A stretch of 64,000 nt of DNA from JAFDZV01 sp964455525 (GTDB taxonomy: Bacteria; Bacteroidota; Ignavibacteria; OLB7), in NCBI GenBank assembly GCA_964455525.1, contig CAYVWR010000001.1, positions 186,001 through 250,000 on the forward strand. The letters run 5' to 3'. The notes under the pieces were generated by a model. It was not told where the DNA came from. It did no database searches and saw only the letters and a program-made list of their open reading frames with translations. The position numbers and the translations under genes were made by a program. Below are positions 37,914 to 47,948 of the stretch, piece after piece. Numbering within the stretch: the stretch's first letter is position 1; each line of letters starts with the position of its first letter.

Positions 37914-38459
37914 TCAGTGCGGCACTTCCGCGATAAAGTCCGGCCTCATGCTTTCCAGAAATCCCCGCGTCCGCTCCATGTCGAACTTCGGGTCCTCCGC
38001 TTCGATACAGATAAAGAAGCGATTGATGGAAGCCGAGGTAAAGCGCCTGACGTTGAAGACCGGATGATACGGCATCGGGAGCTTGTTAAGCGCCAGCATG
38101 CCAAACACCGCAGTCAAAGCCGCAAACAGCACCGTCACCTCGAATGTCACCGGAATGAAGGAGGGCCAGCTATAGAAGGGGCGTCCGCCCACGTTCATCG
38201 GATAATAGATCACCGAGACGAAATACTGGAGCCCAAATCCGGCAAGAGCGCCGGTGATGCCACCGGCAAGCACAAGCATCGGCAGATATGGCCCGCGCGA
38301 AGGAACGATATCGTCGAGCGGCTCCACCGGAAAGGGGGAGAACGCATCGAAATGCTCGTATCCTGCGTCGCGAGTCCGCTCGGCCGCTTCCACAAGCTCC
38401 TCCGCAGTGTGGAACTCCGCCATCAGGCCATAAATGGGAGGTCTTTCTTTCTTTTTCAT
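37914..38459 (-). CDS. actD: Alternative complex III subunit ActD (DUF3341)
   Basis: 181-residue protein with the ActD pattern: a cytoplasmic start (PIYGLMAEFHTAEELVEAAERTRDAGY), two membrane helices (about 60-82 and 98-124) and the region KLPMPYHPVFNV. In known complexes ActD sits near ActC and ActF in the membrane. Located between actC and actE, the standard order. Confidence 0.93.
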   Translation of the reverse strand: MKKKERPPIYGLMAEFHTAEELVEAAERTRDAGYEHFDAFSPFPVEPLDDIVPSRGPYLPMLVLAGGITGALAGFGLQYFVSVIYYPMNVGGRPFYSWPSFIPVTFEVTVLFAALTAVFGMLALNKLPMPYHPVFNVRRFTSASINRFFICIEAEDPKFDMERTRGFLESMRPDFIAEVPH

Positions 38460-38549
38460 AGCAGGTTCTTCAAACGACTTGTCTCAGATACCGCGATAGC
38501 TGTTCAGGGAATGGCCACTCTTGATACCGGCCATTCCCATGGCGCCTCC

Positions 38550-39941
38550 TCAATGCTTTCCGTGCATCTCCTTCTCGTGCAGCAGCTCGCGCATCTCGAA
38601 GACGTTGATCGCCGGCAGGAACCGGAGAAACAGCAGCAGCAGGAAGAAGAAAAGACCGATCGTTCCAAGGTACATCGCCCAGTCCCAGATCGTAGGGGTA
38701 TACATACCCCAGGCAGCCGGAATGAAGTCCCGGTGCAAACTGGTGGCGATGATGACAAAGCGCTCCAGCCACATCCCGATGTTGATGACAATCGAGATAA
38801 TGAACAACATCACCGTATTCACCCTGATGCGCTTCAACCAGAGGAGCTGCGGGATCGCCACATTGCAAAGGATCAGCAACCAGTAGCTCCACCAGTACGG
38901 GCCGGTCATACGGTTGGTGATCATAAACTTCTCATACTGGTTGGCACTGTACCAGGCGATAAACGCCTCCATGCTGTACCCATAGGCCACCACCAGCCCC
39001 ATCGCCAGCATCACCTTTGCCATATTGTTCAGATGGCGCATGGTGATAAAGTCCTTCCAACCATAGATGGCGCGCATCGGAATTGCCAGCGTAAGCACCA
39101 TGGCAAAGCCGGAATAGATGGCGCCGGCAACGAAGTACGGCGGGAAGATCGTGGCATGCCAGCCCGGAATCACCGAGACCGCGAAGTCGAACGACACGAT
39201 CGTATGCACCGAGAGCACCAAGGGCGTTGAAAGGCCGGCAAGCAACAGATAGGCGATCTTGTACCGGCGCCAGTGCTGTGCAGATCCACGCCACCCAAGG
39301 GCCAGAAGGCCAAAGATTCTACGCTTGATCGGGCTTGTGGTACGGTCGCGAAGCGTTCCCAGATCGGGAATCAGACCGATAAACCAGAACAGGAGCGAAA
39401 CGGTGCCGTAGGTCGAGATGGCAAACACGTCCCACAGAAGCGGGCTGCGGAACTGCGGCTGAATGCCCATCGTGTTCGGATAGGGAAACAGCCAGTAGGC
39501 AAGCCACGGACGCCCGGTATGCAACAGCGGAAACATGGCCGCGCAGGCAACCGCAAACAGCGTCATCGCTTCGGCGAAGCGGTTGATCGAGGTGCGCCAC
39601 TCCTGTTTCAGAAGCAGAAGGATTGCCGAGATCAGCGTCCCGGCATGGCCGATACCGACCCACCAGACGAAGTTGATGATATCAAAGGCCCAACCGACCG
39701 GAACGTTGTTGCCCCAGATACCGATACCGGTCATCACCAGATAACCTACCGTATAGAGCAACACCATCAACAGCATAAAGGCCACGGTGAAACCGGCAAG
39801 CCAGAGCTTCCCCGGCTTCCGGTCAAGCACCACATGAACGATCTTCTCGGTGATCGTGTCGAAGGTATGCCCCGGCGCAAGCACCGGGGGATTCACCATG
39901 ATATCGTTCGCGTCGGGAGAATTCAGTTTATGCTTGTCCAT
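38550..39941 (-). CDS. actC: Alternative complex III subunit ActC (NrfD-like)
   Basis: 463-residue polytopic membrane protein of the NrfD/PsrC family with about ten helices; it holds the quinol site of alternative complex III. Family segments include WWVGIGHAGTLISAILLLL near helix 2 and HTIVSFDFAVSVIPGWHATIFPPYF. The start shares its first base with the last base of actB, so translation is coupled. Confidence 0.95.
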   Translation of the reverse strand: MDKHKLNSPDANDIMVNPPVLAPGHTFDTITEKIVHVVLDRKPGKLWLAGFTVAFMLLMVLLYTVGYLVMTGIGIWGNNVPVGWAFDIINFVWWVGIGHAGTLISAILLLLKQEWRTSINRFAEAMTLFAVACAAMFPLLHTGRPWLAYWLFPYPNTMGIQPQFRSPLLWDVFAISTYGTVSLLFWFIGLIPDLGTLRDRTTSPIKRRIFGLLALGWRGSAQHWRRYKIAYLLLAGLSTPLVLSVHTIVSFDFAVSVIPGWHATIFPPYFVAGAIYSGFAMVLTLAIPMRAIYGWKDFITMRHLNNMAKVMLAMGLVVAYGYSMEAFIAWYSANQYEKFMITNRMTGPYWWSYWLLILCNVAIPQLLWLKRIRVNTVMLFIISIVINIGMWLERFVIIATSLHRDFIPAAWGMYTPTIWDWAMYLGTIGLFFFLLLLFLRFLPAINVFEMRELLHEKEMHGKH

Positions 39942-42900
39942 CAGGCAGCCCCCTCGATTTCAGGATTCGGATTGCGGAGCTTTGCCAGATACGACGTACG
40001 TGGTTTTGTCCCTAGCTCCTCTAGGAGGCCATAATTCAGCGGCAGTGCCTTCAACTTCGATACCCTGCTGTTCGGATCGTTGACATCACCGAATATGATG
40101 CCGTCGGTCGGGCAGGCCTGCGCGCAAGCTGGGACGATCTCACCATCCTGGATCTTACGATCCTCCTTCTTCGCATTGATACGCGCCGCGTTGATACGCT
40201 GCACACAGTACGTGCACTTCTCCATCACGCCTCGGCTCCGAACCGTCACATCCGGATTCCGCATCAGTTTCAGGCTCGTCGTCGTGTCGTCGTTGTACCG
40301 CAGGTAGTTGAACCGGCGGACCTTGTACGGACAGTTGTTCGAGCAATATCGTGTTCCGACACAGCGGTTGTAGACCATGTCGTTCAAGCCCTCGTCGCTA
40401 TGCACGGTGGCGCCAACCGGGCAGACCGGCTCGCATGGCGCGACCTCGCAATGCATGCAGGGACGTGGCTGGAAGTATACCTCGGGGTTCTCCAGATCGC
40501 CAGCGTAGTAGCGGTCCACTCTGATCCAGTGCATCTCGCGCTGGTTGCGGACCTGCTCCTTGCCGACGACCGGAATATTGTTCTCCGACTGGCAAGCGAT
40601 CGAGCAGGCATTGCAGCCGATACAGGAGTTCAGATCAATCACCATTCCCCAGGCATATCCCTCGTACTTATGCTCGGGATAGAACGTCGGGAGCTGCATG
40701 GTGTCCGAGGGTGTCAGGGCGAACTTCGGATTCTTGATGAAGTTCTCCAGCGTCGCCTCGCGCACCAGATCTCGCCCTTCCATGCTGAAGTGTGTCTGCA
40801 CGGTGGCAAGCGGAAAGGTATCGCCGGTGGCGTTGAGCTGGGCGCCAACCCCATAGGACCGTGTATCGGAGGTCAGGATGCTAAAGGCATTAAAGCCGGT
40901 GTTGTTCCCCACGCGACCCAGGCGGGTGCGGCCATAGCCGAGGGAAAGGGTGGCGGCACCATCGGGGTGCCCCGGCATCACCCATACCGCCACGCGGAGG
41001 GTGCGCCCCTGATAGCTGATCTCGACAACATCCTCGCTCTGAATCCCCATCCGCTCGGCCATCTTCGGGCTTATGAGCAATGGGTTATCCCAGGAAACCT
41101 TTGTCAGCGGCTTTGGCAGCTCCTGGAGCCATCCGTTGTTGGCAAAACGTCCGTCGAGCACAGTCGGATCGAGACGGAAGATCAGTTCCACCCCGTTGCC
41201 CGATGGCTGCGGCTTCGGCGCGCTTGCCATCCAGTCGGAGCGGAGCGCAACGTTTCTGGCAGCAAAGGCGCTGTTGGCGATCACGCCATGATATAGTGCC
41301 CGCTGCCATCCCTTATCGAAGCCTCCCTCCCATACCACCGCTCCACCGGAACGGGCCATCTGCCCCCCCTGTGGAACCGATGTTCCAGGGGTTGCCGCAC
41401 CATTGATGGAATCGGCACCTGGCTGCGGTGCCGGGGCAGGGGCCTGGCTGACCGCAGCGCCACCGTTCTGCCAGTAGGCACGAATCAGATCATAGCCCGA
41501 GGTGGTAGCTTCCGAGAGAAACACCGCCATCATCTCCTGCGGGGTCTTGCCGTCGTACAACGGCGCAATCAGCGGTTGGATGATGGAGGTGGTGCCGTCG
41601 TAAGCACGAGCATCGCCCCAGCTTTCCAGGTAATGCGCCTCAGGAAGATGCCAGTGCGAGTAATAGGCGGTCTCATCCTGGTACAGCCCCAGATGAATTC
41701 GGAGCCGCACCTTGTCCATCTTCTCCGCAAAATTCAGATCGGCCGGAGCGCTATACACCGGATTGCCGCTCAGAATAATCAGCGTATCGACCTGCCCGGC
41801 CTCCATGTCGCGCGCCAACTCGGCGAGCGACGCAAGATGGTTGACCGGATTCGGGTTCACCGGATCGGTATAAACAACGGTAGCCCCCACATTGCCGAGC
41901 GCTGCGTTCATAGCATGCGCCAGCGCATGGATCGCCGGTGGCTGATTATCGCCAGCCACCACCACCGACCGGCCACGATGGGCCTGAAGGTCGCGGGCTG
42001 CGGCGGCGATCCACTTCTGATCGAGGCCGCCGGCATCGGCGCTGGCACCGGGCACTCCAAGTGCCGAGGCAAGCGCCCAGGCTGCCTGTTCCACCTTGCT
42101 TGGCGGAAGCGGCATGCGATGGTCGGCGAGGCTGCCGGTAAGAGTCGGCGTGCTTTCGATGCAATACAGACGGTTCATCGTCCGGCTGCCATCATGCACG
42201 CGGCGCCGGTCGGTGAACTCGCGGGCATACCGTACGCTTCCCGGCATACCATCCACAAAATCGGCATCGAGCGAGAGCACGACATCGGCGTTGGCGAACC
42301 GGTAGACCGTCTCCACATGCTCACCGAAGGCCAGTTTTGCCCCTTCCATCACCGACGAGCGGGAGGTAGGATCGTACTGATGCCAGCGGGCCGCCGGATA
42401 TTTCTCCAGGAACCGGCGCATCTGATCGCCAAACGACGGCGACGAGATGGTCTCGGTAAGGATACGAACCCCTCTTCCCTGCGTAGCATCCCATGCGCCG
42501 ATCTCCCCTCCCATCGCAGCAATAAAGCCCTTCCAGGTATTGATGGCGGCGCGATGGATCACGGTCTGAGAGCGATCGGGATCGTACAGATTCAGAATAG
42601 AGGCCTGTGCAAAGGAATCGGTGCCACCCATGCTTGCAGGGTGGTCGGTGTTCCCCTCGATCTTCGTTGGACGCCCCATATGGCTCTCAGCGAGCACGCC
42701 GAGCGCATAGCCGCGAAGCGGCATCGCAGTTGCGAAGAAGATCGGCTTGCCGGGAACAAACTCCTCCGAAGCCTTCACATATGGAACGATCATCTCGTCC
42801 GGCTGCCGTGTACAGGCACCAACGCCCGCCAGCGCGAGCGAAGCCCCCATGAGCTTCAGGAAGTTGCGCCGACTAACCGGATCGGACCATTCGGACGCAC

Positions 42901-43060
42901 CATCGGGATATTCCTGATGGAGCATCTCCTGGAACTCATCGGTCTCAGCGATCTCCTCCAGGCTTCGCCAGTACTGCTTGCCTGAAGCCGAGGCCAGGCG
43001 CTCGCGGATCGCCGGGAGATCGAGAGACTTTCGACTAACGGTCTGGGAATCGTTTGACAT
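39941..43060 (-). CDS. actB: Alternative complex III subunit ActB (molybdopterin-like plus iron-sulfur)
   Basis: 1039 residues. A twin-arginine-type segment (SRRNFLKLMG, Arg64-Arg65) precedes the long molybdopterin-oxidoreductase-like domain (B1), which in ActB has no molybdenum cofactor. The C-terminal part is an iron-sulfur domain (B2) with cysteine groups CIGCNACSIAC, CMHCEVAPCEPVC, CVGTRYCSNNC and CTYC-CAQAC, consistent with three 4Fe-4S and one 3Fe-4S clusters. It carries electrons between the quinol site and the cytochrome subunits. Overlaps actA in a TAATG and actC at the end. Confidence 0.95.
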   Translation of the reverse strand: MSNDSQTVSRKSLDLPAIRERLASASGKQYWRSLEEIAETDEFQEMLHQEYPDGASEWSDPVSRRNFLKLMGASLALAGVGACTRQPDEMIVPYVKASEEFVPGKPIFFATAMPLRGYALGVLAESHMGRPTKIEGNTDHPASMGGTDSFAQASILNLYDPDRSQTVIHRAAINTWKGFIAAMGGEIGAWDATQGRGVRILTETISSPSFGDQMRRFLEKYPAARWHQYDPTSRSSVMEGAKLAFGEHVETVYRFANADVVLSLDADFVDGMPGSVRYAREFTDRRRVHDGSRTMNRLYCIESTPTLTGSLADHRMPLPPSKVEQAAWALASALGVPGASADAGGLDQKWIAAAARDLQAHRGRSVVVAGDNQPPAIHALAHAMNAALGNVGATVVYTDPVNPNPVNHLASLAELARDMEAGQVDTLIILSGNPVYSAPADLNFAEKMDKVRLRIHLGLYQDETAYYSHWHLPEAHYLESWGDARAYDGTTSIIQPLIAPLYDGKTPQEMMAVFLSEATTSGYDLIRAYWQNGGAAVSQAPAPAPQPGADSINGAATPGTSVPQGGQMARSGGAVVWEGGFDKGWQRALYHGVIANSAFAARNVALRSDWMASAPKPQPSGNGVELIFRLDPTVLDGRFANNGWLQELPKPLTKVSWDNPLLISPKMAERMGIQSEDVVEISYQGRTLRVAVWVMPGHPDGAATLSLGYGRTRLGRVGNNTGFNAFSILTSDTRSYGVGAQLNATGDTFPLATVQTHFSMEGRDLVREATLENFIKNPKFALTPSDTMQLPTFYPEHKYEGYAWGMVIDLNSCIGCNACSIACQSENNIPVVGKEQVRNQREMHWIRVDRYYAGDLENPEVYFQPRPCMHCEVAPCEPVCPVGATVHSDEGLNDMVYNRCVGTRYCSNNCPYKVRRFNYLRYNDDTTTSLKLMRNPDVTVRSRGVMEKCTYCVQRINAARINAKKEDRKIQDGEIVPACAQACPTDGIIFGDVNDPNSRVSKLKALPLNYGLLEELGTKPRTSYLAKLRNPNPEIEGAA

Positions 43061-43713
43061 TATCTATGGCAGATAGAGCAATTGGTGAGCTGTCGGACGT
43101 TGATGTTGTACTCCTTCACGAGCTTCGGGCCGAGCGTGGCCTGCGATTCCTCGGGCGAATAGCCCATGGTAAAGACCTTCTCACGTGGCCTGATCGCGTC
43201 CTGGGGATTACGATGGCAGTTGAGACACCATTCCATGTTCAGAGCGTTCTGCTGCCACATAAGCGGCATGCGATCGACTCGACCATGACAGCTCTCACAA
43301 CCGATCCCCTTGTTCACGTGGATGCTGTGGTTGAAGTAAACGAAATCTGGCAGGTCATGGACCCTCGTCCATTTGATAGGCGTGCCGGTCCGGTAGCTCT
43401 GCCGGACAGGCTCAAGCAGCTCTGCGTTGGTCCAGATTTGAGAATGGCATGTCATACAGGTCTCCGTCGGCGGGATGCCCGCCGATGGGGACTGCTCAAC
43501 AGCAGTATGGCAGTATCGGCAATCAAGGCCGAGCCCGGCAACGTGGTGTTCGTGACTAAACTGGACCGGCTGTTCGCGAACCACCGCGGCTTGCGTTACA
43601 TAGGGAGATCTGTTGATCTCCGCCAGCAGCCACAATCCCCCAGCCAATAGGATCAGCACTGCAAGAATGCTGACCTTTGAGAGGGTATTGCTACTAGGAT
43701 GGAAGATTTGCAT
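43060..43713 (-). CDS. actA: Alternative complex III subunit ActA, pentahaem cytochrome c
   Basis: A 217-residue protein with one N-terminal membrane helix (about 13-32) and five CxxCH haem sites: CRYCH, CMTCH, CESCH, CLNCH and CSICH. This matches the pentahaem ActA subunit exactly. It is the first gene of the operon actABCDEF-hyp-SCO-coxBACD; its promoter should lie in the 43.7-44.4 kb spacer, but I cannot point to it. Confidence 0.95.
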   Translation of the reverse strand: MQIFHPSSNTLSKVSILAVLILLAGGLWLLAEINRSPYVTQAAVVREQPVQFSHEHHVAGLGLDCRYCHTAVEQSPSAGIPPTETCMTCHSQIWTNAELLEPVRQSYRTGTPIKWTRVHDLPDFVYFNHSIHVNKGIGCESCHGRVDRMPLMWQQNALNMEWCLNCHRNPQDAIRPREKVFTMGYSPEESQATLGPKLVKEYNINVRQLTNCSICHR

Positions 43714-44536
43714 CAGCGAAGCTACTCGGAAGCGTTTCCACGGAGGCTCCTCTCACCCCTCCAGGAGCAATGTCCGGGGAGGAATAACCGTCGAGTAGAC
43801 GACTGGCGATGAGAGAAGGAACGAAACTAATTCAACGCTCTGGCGTCTTTGCTGAGAGATCAAGCAGTCGGGTTGTACTCTGCTTTATCGTCATAAGCCG
43901 TCGCGTTGCTTAGTGAGGTCACGAAAATAGTGAAAGTTGGCGTCCTTACTATGCGCAATGTTGCATAGATAATCGTGAACGCCCTGTAATCTTCCTGTAA
44001 TACCAGCCGGATCGTACCCAGCATGGCAGGAAAAGGGGCGAAATGGCCGAACTCTGCGATGATTTAGAGGTTTTTCTTCAATGGTATACACCGCGAAAAG
44101 ATAAGTGTAAAGGAGTATTACTGATTAAACTCGGTCTTTGTCGTCCTTTTTTTGTCTGTTTTCACGGTAAATCCAGCTATCTCTGGAAGGCTCTTTACGC
44201 CGCTCGCCCCGATGCGATCCTCTGTTGGAAAAGCTTTCCGCCTCCTTGGCTCCATTCCTTCGCAATGGCACTCGGCGACACCTCTACAGCCCTTTCTGTA
44301 CACCTTTGCGGCCAGACTGTAGATACTATCACCCCTGTATGCCCCCGCCGTGCTCCTTGCCGATCCGCGCTTCTCTTTCCATGGCGGCATAGCTCCGCCA
44401 TGGCACTCATGGATCTACAATCGCGAACCGGACCTGTATAAATCGAGCAAAGCCGCAAAGGCTCCATCCTTCGCGGCTTTGCCTGCTGTGGCTTGTTCAC
44501 CGGTCGCCTCGATTGTCATCCAGGCAGGAACCGTGG
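43714..44536. other. 823-bp intergenic region between actA and fusA
   Basis: No convincing gene. It should contain the actA promoter. Two hairpins are visible: CCATGGCGG / CCGCCATGG (44379-44403) and the terminator-like one at 44448-44481. Frames of 60-130 codons exist on both strands, but their products are Ser/Arg/Pro-rich with no motif. Confidence 0.5.
44448..44481 (-). terminator. Likely terminator of the EF-G gene
   Basis: CAAAGCCGC-AAAGG / CCTT-C-GCGGCTTTG stem with a tail CTCGATTT on the minus strand, about 55 bp past the EF-G stop. No strong T-run, so moderate. Confidence 0.6.
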
Positions 44537-46684
44537 TTATTCGTCCACCTCTTCAAGATTGGCGCTGGCGACGATCTTGGACTCCACCTCTCTGGGCATC
44601 TCCTCATAATGGCTGAAGGTTCTGGTATAACTGCCCCGTCCCTGAGTAAGCCCACGTATACGAGCAGCATATCCATACAGCTCGGCAAGCGGGATCTGCG
44701 CCTTGATAACCTGCGCAGTCCCCCTGGAGTCCATCCCGAGGATACGACCGCGGCGGCTGCTCAGGTCGCTCATGATATCCCCCATATGGTCGATAGGGGC
44801 CACCACCTCGATGTTCCAGATCGGCTCCATAAGCTGTGGTCGGCACTCCTTCACCCCCTGTTTGAAGCACATCCTGGCAGCGGTCTTGAAGGCATTCTCG
44901 TTTGAGTCCACCGCATGCATCTTGCCATCGTGCAGAATCACCCGCACGTTGGTCATGGGATACCCGGCAAACGCCCCACGCTGCAAGGTCTCCAGCACCC
45001 CCTTCTTCACAGCCGGAACAAACCGTGCATCGATGGAGCCGCCAACAATGGAGTTGATGAAATGGAATTTGCCCCCCCAGGGGAGATCCTCCAGTTCCTC
45101 GCCACGCACCTGGTAGGCACCCGGCACCGGACGGTGCTCATCCCACGGCTCGATATGCAGATGCACCTCGCCGAACTGACCGGAGCCTCCGGTCTGCTTT
45201 CTATGCCGGTAGCTTGTGTTTGCGGCCCCACGGATCGTCTCCCGATATGGAATACGGGGCGGGTTCAACTCCACCTCGACGCCATATTTCGCCTGAAGAC
45301 GCTTCAGGATCACATCCAGATGCAACTCGCCGAGGCCGCTTACCACGGTCTGATGCGTCTCGCCATCCAGATAGACGTTGAAGGTGGGGTCCTCCTCATG
45401 CATCATATGCAGCCCCTCGGCCACCTTGGCCTCATCCCCCTTCCCTTTCAGCGAGACGGCCCCGTCGGCGATCGGCGCGGGGAACCAGATGGTGGGGATC
45501 GCAAACGTTGCCCCCTTGGCTGCGAGCGTGTTGTTGGTATGGCTGTTCTTTAGCTTTACCACCCCCCCGATATCGCCGAAATGAAGCATCGGCACCTCTG
45601 TCCGCCCCTTTCCGTTCATCGTATATAACTGGTTCAGACGTTCTCCTCTGCCATTGGACATGTTGACAAGCTCGGTTCCTCCTCCCACATGGCCGGAGAA
45701 CACCCGGAAGAAAGAAAGCTCCCCCACATGAGGCTCGCTGATGGTCTTGAAGATGAACAATGCGGTCTCGCTGTCTGGCGAAAGCTGGACCGTCTGATCG
45801 GTTCCGGGGACATAGGCGATCGGTGGGGATGCATCAAGAGGGCTGGGGCAGAAGTCAACGATAAAATCCATCAGGGGCGTGATGCCGACGTTCTTTGTGC
45901 TGGAAGCCGCAAAGAGGGGAAAGACCTTCCGGCTGAGCACCGCCATTTTCAATCCCCGCCGTATCTCCTCTTCGGTAAGATTTCCGTTCTCGAAGAAGGA
46001 GTTCATCAGCGCCTCGTCCGATTCGGCCAGACACTCCACAAGCGCCGACCGTAGTTCGGCGCATCGCTCGGCGACATCCGCAGGGATAGCAGTGCTATCG
46101 GAATGCGCCCCGGTGCCATCCTCGGCAAACGTCATAGACTGCATCGAGAGGATGTTCACCATGCCCGCAAGGGACTTGTCCTTGTAGACCGGATACTCCA
46201 GCGGCATGATATCGCGCGAGAAATGTTCGCGCAGATACTGAAGCGTCTCATCGAAGTGCGCCTGCTCCATCCCTACCTTGGTAAGCACAAGGAGCACGGG
46301 GATGTCGGACTCCTCGGCGAACTCCCACGCCGAATCGGCACCAAACCCGACGCCGGTGGAAGCATCCACCGCCATGAGCATCGTATCGGCAACACGAACG
46401 GCCGCCTTGGTCTCGCCGATGAAGTCGGGATACCCAGGAGTGTCCAGAATATTGATCTTATGCCCTCTCCACTCCAGATGAAGCAGGGCCAGAGTGATAG
46501 AGATACCACGTTCAATCTCGTCCTGGTGGTAGTCGCTGACGGTGGAGCCATCGCCGATGCTCCCCATCCTGTTGGTCTGCTTTGCGGCGAACAGCATAGC
46601 CTCGGCAAGCGTGGTTTTGCCGGAGCCGCCATGCCCGGCAAGTACAATGTTGCGGATCGTATCGGAAGTGAACTCTACAGCCAC
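44537..46684 (-). CDS. fusA: Elongation factor G-type translational GTPase with altered G4 motif
   Basis: 715 residues with the full EF-G layout: GTPase domain, domain II, and C-terminal domains III-V (GFxxSI-type GGSIDARFVPAVKKG region, then IEVVAPIDHMGDIMSDLSSRRGRI). G1 is GHGGSGKT (17-24), G2 includes RGISIT, G3 is DTPG (81-84). The G4 position, normally NKxD, reads TKVG (135-138), losing both the Asn and the Asp that select guanine. This type (GHGGSGKTT) resembles the divergent EF-G2 group rather than the housekeeping factor, so it may be a second EF-G or ribosome-recycling variant. No rpsL-rpsG-tuf neighbours. Confidence 0.88.
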   Translation of the reverse strand: MAVEFTSDTIRNIVLAGHGGSGKTTLAEAMLFAAKQTNRMGSIGDGSTVSDYHQDEIERGISITLALLHLEWRGHKINILDTPGYPDFIGETKAAVRVADTMLMAVDASTGVGFGADSAWEFAEESDIPVLLVLTKVGMEQAHFDETLQYLREHFSRDIMPLEYPVYKDKSLAGMVNILSMQSMTFAEDGTGAHSDSTAIPADVAERCAELRSALVECLAESDEALMNSFFENGNLTEEEIRRGLKMAVLSRKVFPLFAASSTKNVGITPLMDFIVDFCPSPLDASPPIAYVPGTDQTVQLSPDSETALFIFKTISEPHVGELSFFRVFSGHVGGGTELVNMSNGRGERLNQLYTMNGKGRTEVPMLHFGDIGGVVKLKNSHTNNTLAAKGATFAIPTIWFPAPIADGAVSLKGKGDEAKVAEGLHMMHEEDPTFNVYLDGETHQTVVSGLGELHLDVILKRLQAKYGVEVELNPPRIPYRETIRGAANTSYRHRKQTGGSGQFGEVHLHIEPWDEHRPVPGAYQVRGEELEDLPWGGKFHFINSIVGGSIDARFVPAVKKGVLETLQRGAFAGYPMTNVRVILHDGKMHAVDSNENAFKTAARMCFKQGVKECRPQLMEPIWNIEVVAPIDHMGDIMSDLSSRRGRILGMDSRGTAQVIKAQIPLAELYGYAARIRGLTQGRGSYTRTFSHYEEMPREVESKIVASANLEEVDE

Positions 46685-46994
46685 GGTATACCTCCATACA
46701 ACGTTATGTCAAGCAATCGATGCCCTCTTGACAGAGGAATCCACCGATAGAAATACGGAAGAGTATACGGAGCAGCCGTAAGGTTATCAATAGGTTACAC
46801 AGTTTCTCTTGCGGTTGGCGGAAACTGGCCAAAGAAGATCAGGATTCCCTGCCACGATGCCCGGAATTCTTCCAGAATCGTTGGAAGATTTTCCGGCGGT
46901 GAAGGTCTATATAAAGGAAAGCGGCTGCCCCATGTGCAGGGCAGCCGCTTACTGATTCGATTGCAGCAGGGCAGGAGAAGCCGTTCGTCTGAGG
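46685..46994. other. Intergenic region between the DUF4397 gene and the EF-G gene
   Basis: 310 bp. It contains the terminator of the upstream DUF4397 gene (46911-46950) and must contain the EF-G promoter, which I cannot localise. Confidence 0.45.
46911..46950 (-). terminator. Terminator of the DUF4397 gene
   Basis: Perfect 12-bp stem AAGCGGCTGCCC / GGGCAGCCGCTT with an eight-base loop; the minus-strand tail is TCCTTTATAT. Confidence 0.85.
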
Positions 46995-47705
46995 TTACGG
47001 CTCCACGACAAGCTTTGCCGTCAACGGATTGGCCGTTGCGCTGCTATTGGGGTTGCCATAGACGATGATCGTATAACGCTTTCCCTCTTCCAACGTCACC
47101 GGCATGACAACCAGCTCGGAGTCATCCTCCTTGGTGATGACCAAGGTCGGGGTGGCGACCAGAACCGGCGTAAAGGCGGAGCTGGACCTTTTATATTCTA
47201 TCGCCTCACCCACCATCGGACCATTGGCAGCAAGCTGATGCAGCTCCACCTTTGGTGCCCCTGGCGATGCATGAATCATACGGACGCCGGCGGTGCCGCT
47301 CACGGAGGCTCCCTTGGTTGTTGCAACAGCAAACCCCTCGGAGCCTGTGCCGGAACCGGAATAGACAAACCAGGTGGAGGTCAGGCTATCCACCTTGGCG
47401 CTTGCCTCGGCAAGCTGGGTACCCGAAAGCCCGGTCATCTTGACATTGATGTTGCTGCCGATCTGGAGGCTGGCAACCTGTGGCATACCATATGCCAGCT
47501 CATCGACGATCGCCTGACCATTGTACATGAACTTCACCTTCGACGGATTCTCATCGATCTGTGCATAGAAGGTGGTAACCTTGGCAGTCTTTCCCAGGTT
47601 CGGGTCCGGGGCAACCGGATCATCTCCACAGGCGGTGATGCCGAAGCCGAGCAGAGCGGCCGCGAACGTCAGCAGTGCGCGCCGGGATGTTAAAAAGGCC
47701 TTCAT
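46995..47705 (-). CDS. DUF4397-domain lipoprotein
   Basis: 236 residues: a signal peptide with lipobox GITAC (Cys26), then a beta-rich domain in which VRMIHASPGAPKVELHQL and YTIIVYGNPNSS are typical of DUF4397. The first half (AKVTTFYAQIDENPSKVKFMY) appears to be a second, more divergent copy of the same fold. DUF4397 proteins are surface or periplasmic lipoproteins of unknown function, common in Bacteroidetes and relatives. Stand-alone gene with its own terminator. Confidence 0.88.
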   Translation of the reverse strand: MKAFLTSRRALLTFAAALLGFGITACGDDPVAPDPNLGKTAKVTTFYAQIDENPSKVKFMYNGQAIVDELAYGMPQVASLQIGSNINVKMTGLSGTQLAEASAKVDSLTSTWFVYSGSGTGSEGFAVATTKGASVSGTAGVRMIHASPGAPKVELHQLAANGPMVGEAIEYKRSSSAFTPVLVATPTLVITKEDDSELVVMPVTLEEGKRYTIIVYGNPNSSATANPLTAKLVVEP

Positions 47706-47948
47706 TCTCGATCCTTATTAGTTGTATGGAGTATAGAGGGAGGAGACCTCCCATCCCTTCCCTTGGAAGCTAGATAGAAGCAAGGAGCATACCAGCATCT
47801 ATACCATTAGGACTGACCAGCCCGTTTAAACGTAAAAGGTGATGATATGACCACCTTTCGCTTGCCCTTCACCCGCCAGCCTACGTAACTTGTCAGGTTG
47901 ACGATTGATGATAGCGTCCACTACCCCGCAATGGGGCATAGAGCAACT

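Noticed and set aside
44043..44500. Frames of 90-130 codons on both strands in the actA/EF-G spacer
   Set aside because: Overlapping in several frames, no motif and no ribosome binding site; the region contains hairpins and looks non-coding.
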